A DNA stretch of 64,000 nucleotides from Lucinisca nassula. Its lineage: Eukaryota > Mollusca > Bivalvia > Lucinida > Lucinidae. The stretch covers positions 97,715,497-97,779,496 of the forward strand of contig OY757020.1 of NCBI GenBank assembly GCA_963580285.1, written 5' to 3'. Position numbers and translations under genes: made by a program. Shown here one piece after another: positions 55,386 to 64,000 of the stretch (position 1 is its first letter; every line of letters starts with the position of its first letter). The notes under the pieces were generated by a model. The model had not been told where the DNA came from. It worked only from the letters and a program-made list of their open reading frames with translations, and searched no databases.

Positions 55386-55874
55386 GACTTATGGCCTTCC
55401 TTTGTTTAGGTTTCCATTATGGTCTGGTCGCTTCATGTTTGTGTTTCTTTCCCTTTGGTGTCTTTGATGGGTGGTGTAAGTTAATTGTATCGATTACTGA
55501 CATTTGTTTTACTTCTTTTGTTTGTTTGATTTGAGGTTTAACGTCCCCGTCAACACTGTAAAGGTCATTTTGGAGACGTTGCTTCCAGTTTTGTGGGACT
55601 TTTACCCGACATTGAGATGAAATGACATCTCAAGCCCTGCCGCCCAATGAAACAAATAGGGTTTATTAGCATGGACGGTCCGCCTCGCACCGCGGTTCCT
55701 GGACAGGCCCATCGGAGTCTAACTGTTGATTTTCTTTTGCTCCAGCATTTCAGTGGTTTCTTGCTGTCGAGTCCTCACCGTTGTCTCACCTCTGTGGTTC
55801 TTTTGATTTTTTGTGTTCACGGAGATGTTGCACTGATGAGTTAGGAGGCCTTCATGCGGACTGAACAAATTATG
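55386..55874 (+). mobile_element. PLE-A/G/PLE-A mosaic (right arm)
   Basis: Mirror of 20625-21113. Confidence 0.65.
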
Positions 55875-56280
55875 TGCTGCATCGGAACAGCAAGTACAGC
55901 AATTTTGCTACAAATATTTGAAACTGATACTTTTTACAAAATCCCACACCCCGCCCACGGATTCCGCCACTTCCATAATGCAATATCGGCAGCGTTTCGA
56001 TACTTTAATGATGATTAGGTTTTCAATGGCATCTAAGTTCAGCTCGGTTGCTACACAAAGATATACGCCACGAATTCCATAATCAGCATTAATTAAATTT
56101 TACAATAGCCAAATTACATTAATACATGGTGATCTTTTCCAAACAGAAAAACGCATCCGCGGGCAGAACGCGTATCTCAGGTACAGAAAGATGACCTTTA
56201 AATATGTTCTATGAAAGATTTATCCTTGGGAAGCAAGGAATACACCACAGAACGAAAAATATGAAGTGTTCATGTTTTCT

Positions 56281-56326
56281 GGGCCAGACTAGCTAGTTTC
56301 GGCAAATTAGGCCTCGTCAGTGTCCC
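56281..56326 (-). ncRNA. Hammerhead HHR-A5 (right arm), intact core
   Basis: Mirror of 20173-20218. Confidence 0.75.
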
Positions 56327-56825
56327 TCAAATCAGAGACACCAAAGGGAAAGAAACAAAAACATGAAACAACGGACCAAATGGAAACATCAATAGTGGAA
56401 AGCCAAAAGGACAGTTACATTCCCACAAAATGGCCAATAGGCTATCAAAAATAAAATAATATAAGCGACACAAACTAAACCTTAATATGTTCTATAAAAT
56501 GGTTATCCTTTGGAAGCAAGGAATACACCACAGAACTGAAAAATATGGAATGTGCATATTTTCGGGGCCAGACTAGTTAGTTTCGGCCAATTAGGCCTCA
56601 TCAGTGACTTTCAAATATTTTCCAAATTCCACAATGGAATAAATGATCCCAAAGGACAAGAAAATATAAACTACACTATGATGTAGGGCAGGGAGACCTT
56701 TTACGGCCGCCACACATTCCCAGACACCTGCTGTAGTGACGTTAAATATGTTATATAAAAGGATTGTCCTTTGAAAGCAAGGGATACACCACAGAACTGA
56801 CAAATATGGAGTGTGCATGTTTTCT

Positions 56826-56871
56826 GGGCAAGACTAGCTAGTTTCGGCCAATTAGGCCTCATCAGTGACCT
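56826..56871 (-). ncRNA. Hammerhead HHR-A3 (right arm), intact core
   Basis: Mirror of 19628-19673. The mutated copies A2 and A4 mirror to 57087-57132 and 56565-56610. Confidence 0.75.
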
Positions 56872-57347
56872 TCAAATATTTTCAAAATTCCACAATGGAA
56901 TCAATGATCCCAAAGTACAAGAAAATATAAACTTCACTATGATGTAGGGCAGGGAGACATTTTACGGCCGCCCCACATTCCCAGACACCAGCTGTAGTGA
57001 CGTTAAATATGTTCTATAAAGAGTTATTCTTTGGAAACAAGGAATACATCACAGAACTAAAAAAATATGGAGAGTGCATGTTTTCTGGACCAGACTAGCT
57101 AGTTTCGGCCAATTGGGGCTAATCAGTAGCCCTCAAATACTTTTAAAAATTCCACAATGTAATCAATGATCCCAAAGGACAAGAAAATATAAACTACACT
57201 ATGATGTAGGGCAGGGAGACATTTTACGGCCGACACACATTCCCAGACACCAGCTGTAGTGAGGTTAAATATGTTCTATAAAAGGGTTATCCTTTGGAAA
57301 CAAGGAATACACCACAAACAGAAAAATATGGAGTGTGCATGTTTTCT

Positions 57348-57393
57348 GAGCCAGACTGGCTTGTTTCGGCCAATTAGGCCTCATCAGTGACCC
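57348..57393 (-). ncRNA. Hammerhead HHR-A1 (right arm), intact core
   Basis: Mirror of 19106-19151; core complement TCATCAG at 57381-57387. Confidence 0.75.
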
Positions 57394-57423
57394 TCAAATA
57401 TTTTCAAATTTCCACAATGGAAT

Positions 57424-57742
57424 TGTGACGTCTTAACGTCACCTTAAAGTAGGTATTTAAGAATTTCATAGGATGTTTGTTTTGGCTCTAGCTGACAAGA
57501 TAGCTAACAATGTGGTCGTTGTTCGATGGCTTCACTATGTTAACACTTTTCAGCAAGAACTTGGTGGCGCTAAGTAGAAGTGGGGGCAATGGTAAGGAAT
57601 CGATACAATTAACCCACAGCTACCATCGGAGACACCAAAGGGAAAGAAACCCAAACACAGTTACTTTCCCACAAAATGGCCAATTGGCTATCCAATATAA
57701 AATAATATAAGCGACACAACACCAAAAGACAAATAATTTGTT
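57424..57742. mobile_element. PLE-A2 tail and PLE-A piece, opposed (right arm)
   Basis: Mirror of 18757-19075. Confidence 0.65.
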
Positions 57743-57958
57743 TTGACCTATGAACTTCAGTCTTTAGCTGTAAAGAGGGCTTTATTTGATGACCATATGT
57801 TTCATTCAGCCACCAAGTTTGCTGTCTGTGTTACAGAAGGCCTAGACAAGCTTCCTACGTTATATTGCTTACCTAAACTTCATAAAAGACCTTATTACAA
57901 AGTACAGTTTATTGCAAATTCAATAACAATTCAAGCTCTTGTACCACCACTGGACTCT
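57743..57958 (+). pseudogene. PLE-A RT finger fragment (right arm)
   Basis: Mirror of 18541-18756. Confidence 0.7.
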
Positions 57959-58081
57959 TCAAATTATTATGTCTCCCCCGAATTTTTTTTTTCGGAGAGA
58001 CATATTGTTTTTCCCCCGGGCGTCTGTCTGTCTGTCCGTCTGTCTGTCTGTCCGTCCGTCCGTCTGTCCGCCTGTCCGTCT
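57959..58081 (-). repeat. GACA/GACG microsatellite and hairpin end (right arm)
   Basis: Mirror of 18418-18540. Confidence 0.75.
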
Positions 58082-58248
58082 GTCACACATTCGTGTCCGC
58101 TCGGTAACTTGAAAACCGTTAGAGCTATCCTCACGAAACTTCGTATAAATATTAATCAGCATTAGACGACGTGCAGTGCGCAAGAACTATAACTTTCGCA
58201 TTTATACTTTTTGAATTTTCTCCCTTGGAAGTTTGTCGGTATGTATAT

Positions 58249-59862
58249 ATGTATGGAAAAATCGTGTCCGGTCAATAACTTTCTTATTTTCAGATGGAAG
58301 GTCAAGGTCATACTTAGAGGTCAAAGGTCAAAAAAGGGGCCTTTTTTCGTATTTGGTCAATAACTTTCTTATTTTGAGATGGATTTTAAAATTACTTGGC
58401 ATAATTATTATCAATCATGAGACGATGTGTGGTGCGCATAAGGCAGGTCGGTACCTTAAAGGTCAAGGTCATACTTAGAGGTCAAAATCAAAAAAGGGGC
58501 CTTTTTTCGTATTTGGTCAATAACTTTCTTATTTTGAGATGGATTTTGAAATCACTTTGCAGAAATGTTGACCAATATAAGACTATGTGTTGCGTGCATG
58601 ACCCAGGTTGGTACCTCAAAGGTCAAGGTCATACTTAGAGGTCAAATGTAAAAAAGGGCAATTTTTCGGGTTTTGTCAATAACTTGCTTATTTTAGATAG
58701 AATTTGAAGTTACTTGGCAAACATGTTAACTATCATAATACCACGTGTTGCATGCATGATTCAGTTTGGTAACTAAAATGTCAAGGTCATACATACAGGT
58801 CAAAAGTAAAAAAGGGGCCTTTTTTCGTGTTTGGTCAATAACTTTCTTATTTTTAAATGGATTTTGGAATTGCTTGGCGGAAATGTTAACCACCATGAGA
58901 TGATGTGTTACACACATGACCCAGTTTGGTACCTGAAAGGTCAAGGTCATACATAGAGGATAAAGGTAAATAAGGGGGCCTTTTTGTATTCTGTCAATAA
59001 CTTTTTTATTTTTATATGAATTTTGAAATTACTTGGCAGAAATGTTAACCACCATGAGACAATGTGTTGTGTGCATGACCCAAGTTGGTACCTCAAATGT
59101 CGAGGTCGTACTAAGAGGTCAAAGAACAAAAAAAAAGGCCTTTTTTAGTGTTCAGTCAATAACTTTCTTCTTCCTGGATAGATTGTGAAATTACTTGGCA
59201 GAAATATTAACCATCATGAGACGATGTAGTGCACGCTAGACCCAGGTCGGTACCTCCAAGATCAAGGTCATACCAAGAGGTCAGAGGTAAAAAAAAATGT
59301 TTTTCTTTGTGTCCAGTCATTAACTTTTTTATTTCTGTATGGACTTTATAAAGTAACCATGCAGAAATGTTCACCGTCATTAGACAATGAGTCATGTGCA
59401 AGACCAAGGTCCATACCTTCAATGTCAAGGTCATATCTAGAGGTCAAATGTAAAAAAAGGGACAGTCAATAACTTCCTTATTGTTTTGATGGATTATGAA
59501 ATTACATGGCAGAAATGTTAACCAACATGAGACGATGTGTTGTACCTCAAAGGTCAAGGCCATACTTAGAGGTCAAAGGTAAAAAAGTGCTTTTTGTGTA
59601 CGGCCAATAACTTTTTCATTTTTCTTTGAACATTTTTAAAGTTACTATGCAGAAATATTCATCTTCATTAGATGATGTGTTGCACACAAGACCCAGCTCA
59701 ATACCTCCAATGTCAAGGTTATACTTATCAGTCAAAAACGGGGGAGACATCTGTGCTTTTGTAGAAAAACAAATTCTAGTTAACTTCATTTTTTACTGCC
59801 ATCAAAAAACATGTGATAAAATATTGCGACAAAGTCTTCGAAAGATCAGATAGAAATCTGTT
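58249..59862 (-). repeat. ~160-bp tandem array (right arm)
   Basis: Mirror of the left array. A net 3-bp indel relative to the left arm falls between left positions 16876 and 17370. Confidence 0.9.
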
Positions 59863-59889
59863 TTTGTCTATAAAAAATTCTAATGAAAA

Positions 59890-60208
59890 ATAGATTTAGA
59901 GGCAATGATCAGAAATCGATACAATTAACCCACAGCTACCATCAGAAACATCAAAGGGAAATAAACACAAACAAGAAAAATACAAGTAGAAGCAATGATC
60001 AGGAATCGATACAATTAATCCACAGCTCCCATCAGAGACACCAAAGGGAAAGAAGCACAAACATTAAGCAACATACTCCAACGGAAACACCAACAGCGGA
60101 AAGCAAAAAGGACAGTTACTTTCCAACAAAATGGCCAATAGGCTATCCAAAATAAAATAATATTAGCGACACAAACACCCAAAGACAAACCATAACAAAA
60201 ATAAACAG
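59890..60208 (-). mobile_element. PLE-A2 3' tails in tandem (right arm)
   Basis: Mirror of 16294-16612. Confidence 0.7.
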
Positions 60209-60417
60209 AAGGGGTTAGTTGAAGAAATTGAGAAAATTGAAAATGGTACAGATATTAATAATGAACTTTAAGATTTGAAACGTACAGAATTATATGAACT
60301 GAGGAAAAAGAAAATCGAAGGAATTAAAATTAGATCTAGAGCAAGATGGATCAGTGACGGAGAAAAAACAACTAATTATTTTTGTAATTTGGAAAAAGGA
60401 ACTTTGTCAGTAAATGC

Positions 60418-61476
60418 ATGAATAGCTTGATCAATGAATTTGGAGTTAAGATAAATGATCAAAATGATATTTTGCAAGAGACTATGTTGTTTTACCAAAC
60501 ACTATATTCTAAACGTGATAGCACCAATATTGATTTACCTAAACTGTTAGATAATTTTAGTGTACCTAAATTGGAACATTCTGACAATGCTTTGCTAGAA
60601 GGACCTATCTCTCATGACGAATTGCTATTTTGTCTGAAAAAAGCTTCAAACAATACTAGCCCCGGATTCGACGGTTTCACTTATGAATTTTTTAAGTTCT
60701 TTTGGAAGGATGTCGGTCAATTTCTTTTACGCGCGATAAACGCAAGTTATGTAAAAGGAGAGTTGCCAGAAAGCTTAAGACGAGGGGTTATTACATGCTT
60801 ACCAAAAGGGAATAAAGATAAGCAATTCTTGAAAAACTGGAGACCCATTTCGCTGCTAAATACGTCTTACAAACTAGCATCATCTTGTATAGCAGAAAGA
60901 CTAAAACGTGTTTTACCAAAACTTATAAACGAAGATCAGACGGGCTTCATTTCGGGTAGTTATATTGGTGATAATATTAGACTCCTGTATGACATAATAA
61001 ACTACACTGAAAAACAAGAAATACCGGGGATGCTAGTCCTAATTGATTTTGAAAAGGCCTTCGACTCGGTATCCTGGGACTTCCTTTTCAAAGTGTTAGA
61101 TTATTTTAGGTTTGGAGAATCTTTTCAAAAATGGGTGAAAATGTTTTATAATAAAATTCAATCGTGTGTTGCAGTGAATGGTCACTTGTCAGACTGGTTT
61201 AATTTAGAACGTGGATGTAGACAGGGAGACCCTTTGTCTCCTTACCTATTTGTTATATGTGCTGAAATTCTTGCCGTCCTTATAAGAAACAATAACACTA
61301 TTAAAGGAATCAATATAAATAACACAGTGTTTGTCATCTCGCAATATGCTGATGATACCTCAATTCTACTCGATGGAAGTGAAAAATCACTAGAAAATTG
61401 CTTGAGTATATTAAAACTATATGCCAGCGCCTCCGGCCTTTGTATAAATTTAGAAAAGACAAATTGGTTTGGATAG
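60418..61476 (+). pseudogene. LINE reverse transcriptase domain (right arm, 352 aa frame)
   Basis: Same RT as at 14942-16084 with all catalytic motifs. The frame is shorter because a one-base deletion with an adjacent substitution just before residue 350 shifts the frame to LEKTNWFG and a stop, where the left arm continues for about 30 more residues. This is one of the clearest coding differences between the arms. Confidence 0.85.
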
Positions 61477-61549
61477 GGTCAGAAAAGGCTAGTGAAAGAC
61501 GATTTTGTGAAAATATAACCTTTCTTGGGAGAGTGAAGAATTTACTGTT

Positions 61550-61999
61550 TTGGGTATAACTTTTCCAAAGAGTTTGGCAAATATAGTGGAAATAAATTAT
61601 AGAAAAAAGATTGGGGAAATGGAAAAATTATTTCAGACTTGGTCAAAACGGATTTTAACCCCCCTAGGAAAAATAACGGTTATAAAAAGTCTTGCTTTAC
61701 CTAAAATAAACCATCTTATTTCAGCTCTTCCAACTCCGTCAAACAAAATTATCAAAGAAATACAATCTTTATGTTATAACTATCTTAGGAATAATGGACC
61801 GGATAAAATAAAACGTGTAGTGATTGAGCAAAAATATGAAAATGGTGGACCAAAAATCGTGAACGTAGAAAAATTTATGCGATCCATGAAGTTGACATGG
61901 ATGCGAAGAATACTGACGAAATCAAATAAATATTTGGAGACGGTGATAAATATGTTTCCGGAAATAATAAGTGCTTCAGATATGGAGGAGCATATATAA
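61550..61999 (+). pseudogene. LINE ORF2 thumb/connector block (right arm)
   Basis: Mirror of 14502-14951, identical at protein level. Confidence 0.75.
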
Positions 62000-62046
62000 A
62001 CGAAAGAAAACTTAATAGTATTAATAATACATTTTGGCGCGATGTT

Positions 62047-63006
62047 TTGAATTGTTTTAAATCCTTAACAGAAATAGTAAAACCAAGCAACACGATGGAA
62101 ATTTTATCCACTCCTGTGTGGTTTAATGTAAATATAAAGGTCGGAGGCGCGACGGTATATTACAGGGACTGGGAAAATAAGGGTATTATCTTTATAAAAG
62201 ATGTATTGGATCCAAATTGTCAGCCCCTTGCTTTCGAAACATTTTGTACAAAATTTTCGCTGCAAACTAATTTTCTACAGTATGAAGGTTTTATTAGAAG
62301 TTTAAGGAACTTCATTTCAGATAGTTTTACAGATAACGGAAGTGACAGACTCATTAATGGACCTATCTGCTCTATATACTGTAGCTTAATAATAAAAGAT
62401 AAAAAAGGATGTCGACATATGTATAATGCATTTGTAGCAAATAATGCTACCCCAACATCTTTAACTAAATGGCAAATCGAATTAGGTTTAAATATGGATT
62501 TGGTATGGAAGGGGCTTTTCAATATGCCATTTAGACTTTCTAATGGCACTGCTATTAGGTGGTTTCAAACCAGAATTAACCATAGGACACTAGGGACAAA
62601 TCATCGTCTTTTTAAAATGAAACTCAAGTCCAATGACAGGTGTACATTTTGTAAAAGGAACACTGAAACATTGATACACCTGTTTTGGGACTGTGAATAT
62701 GTTCAGTATTTCTGGAATACATTTAAGATGATACTTAGAGATAATTGTGGTTTGAATGTAAATTTTACAGTAGTTGATGTTATATTTGGTAATTTAGCCT
62801 ATGACAAACTTTTGACTGTATTATTAATTTATGCTAAAAAATTTATATATAGAAAGAAAATGGAAGACAGACTACCTGACTATAGTGGATTCGCACATAA
62901 TATCACCAACTTTTACAAGGTTGATAAGCATATTGCGAGATTGAACAACAAACATATTGAATTTGAACAGAAATGGGAAAAATATAAAACATTGCTGGTA
63001 ATTTGA
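62047..63006 (+). pseudogene. LINE ORF2 C-terminal zinc-binding block (right arm)
   Basis: Mirror of 13495-14454, identical at protein level including the C-x2-C-x8-H-x4-C motif. The homologous frame extends upstream of the first Met to about 61985. Confidence 0.8.
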
Positions 63007-63304
63007 TTGTCATTTTCATTCTACTTCAAAAATAATTCACAGGGAAATGTAAAACTGTAAACACCCACTCCAAGCAAGCACAGGGAATGTCGCTTATGAC
63101 TGTTAAACTTTGGAAGATAAGATGTCTGATGATTGACATTCTCAGAAATGCATCCTGACTTTGTACAATTTGTCCTTTTTGTTGTTCTTTTTGTTATTTG
63201 AAATGTTAAAATCCATCATAGTAATAGTAATCTGGCACAACTACATTGCTTACGGTATACTGTTTTGTATTGTTCTACTGCAGTGGTTCTTGGATACTGA
63301 TATT

Positions 63305-63375
63305 TCCCTTTGCTGTCTTTGATGGGTGGAGTAAGTTAATTGTATCGATTCCTGATCTTTGTTTTACTTCTACTT
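63305..63375 (+). mobile_element. PLE-A terminal stub (right arm)
   Basis: Mirror of 13126-13196. Confidence 0.8.
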
Positions 63376-63473
63376 GGCAAACTATGCCATAAAGACTAGA
63401 CCTGGACTACAAATACCGATAGATACTTGTGAATAATTGCTCTGTTTGGTCTTTGGGTTGTTCGTTGCGTGAA

Positions 63474-63510
63474 CTCATTGGAACCGCCCTGATGAGGTGA
63501 TTCTAATGAG
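63474..63510. repeat. Y-family hairpin, diverged (right arm)
   Basis: Mirror of 12991-13027. Confidence 0.7.
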
Positions 63511-63792
63511 TACACGCATACGGTCTCCCGGTCTGGTTGTTAGCTCGACACTCGGGTCCTCGGGCTGTTGTATTTCGGGCGGGCTTTCGGGACCCCGATG
63601 GTGTTTGAGTTACTGATGTTTGACTGTTTATCGATTCTAGAAGTCTCGAGATCGAGAACTGCTGTGGTTGGTAGCATTACGATAACACACCCGTGCAACA
63701 AAGTGCTTTTTTCACATCTCCAAAATAGTTACTTTTCTGATGAAAACCCTTGATATTTTTGTTATAAATGTTCAAAACATGGGTTGTTGGCG

Positions 63793-63829
63793 CTCGTTAG
63801 AACCGCCTCACTGAGGCGGCTCTAACGAG
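63793..63829. repeat. Y-family hairpin (right arm)
   Basis: Mirror of 12672-12708 with identical stem bases. Confidence 0.85.
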
Positions 63830-64000
63830 TACCCACAACCTATGTCTTGGAGCAGAAATGGGAGGGGTGATGTTTACCCCCGTGGACCCCAGTTTTCTCT
63901 ATATAAAGTGGGATTTGGGGGGGGGGGGGTCTTCATTTCACGGAATAGTTAACGTGATGAAAGGTATTATGCAGAGGAATCATATGCCAATTGTCTTCTT

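Larger units (their letters stand above)
56169..57423 (-). repeat. HHR-A tandem array (right arm)
   Basis: Mirror of 19076-20330 (coordinate sum 76499), ribozyme sense on the minus strand. Same order of intact and mutated cores. At least one substitution separates the arms within the array (the KVNDEA/KVTDEA difference near 56600). Confidence 0.85.
60208..63049 (+). mobile_element. 5'-truncated Tx1/L1-type LINE (right arm)
   Basis: Inverted copy of 13452-16294, sense on the plus strand. It differs by at least one indel plus a substitution within the RT C-terminal coding region (near 61460), giving an earlier frameshift than in the left arm. Confidence 0.85.
38286..64000. repeat. Right arm of giant palindrome
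   Basis: Inverted copy of 12501-38209. By eye the arms differ by scattered substitutions (for example near left positions 32136, 34206, 36275, 37865 and 38080) and by the indels listed for the left arm. It extends past the window end. Confidence 0.95.

Overview
The window looks like intergenic, repeat-dominated DNA from an animal, most likely a marine bivalve mollusc. The evidence for this is hammerhead-ribozyme tandem repeats of the retrozyme type, tandem arrays built on the GACCTTGACC motif, TTAGGG telomere-type repeats, PLE-like and Tx1/L1-like retroelement fragments, and at least one exon with AG/GT splice sites. Bivalve is inference; the species cannot be read from the sequence. I see no tRNA, rRNA, operon or CRISPR, and no intact host gene.

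The dominant architecture is a giant near-perfect palindrome. Positions 12501-38209 and 38286-64000 are inverted copies of each other around a 76-bp unpaired spacer (38210-38285). The right arm runs off the window, so the outer ends are not seen and the arms are at least 25.7 kb. Paired coordinates sum to 76495 near the centre and drift to 76499-76504 further out because of a few small indels. A modest number of substitutions also separate the arms. It may be a real inverted duplication or a fold-back/assembly product.

Region by region. 1-4 kb: PLE-like retroelement (called PLE-A here) fragments, several inverted or internally deleted. 4-8.2 kb: short tandem repeat families. 8.2-11.8 kb: more PLE-A and interspersed repeats, including a copy keeping the YLDD catalytic motif. 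From 12.5 kb everything is present twice. Left arm, outer to inner: a 5'-truncated Tx1/L1-type LINE (13.4-16.3 kb), a ~160-bp tandem array (16.6-18.25 kb), a hammerhead-ribozyme array with an exact 261-bp period (19.1-20.3 kb), a nested TIR element (21.8-22.8 kb), another tandem array (23.6-24.95 kb), many 3'-anchored PLE-A fragments, a PAN/Apple-like exon with a partial duplicate (31.9 and 33.1 kb), a 2529-bp TG...CA element flanked by GGCAT (33.3-35.8 kb), two hairpin elements (36.5-36.8 kb), and the core: telomeric repeat units fused to a 178-bp repeat carrying a fully paired hammerhead ribozyme (37.6-38.2 kb).

The most interesting system is the set of two ribozyme repeat families (HHR-A, 261 bp; HHR-B, 178 bp) living with PLE-like RT copies. 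Such retrozymes are thought to spread through self-cleaved circular RNAs copied by a partner RT. Here HHR-B is joined to TTAGGG-type DNA at the remnant of its stem III and sits at the palindrome centre.
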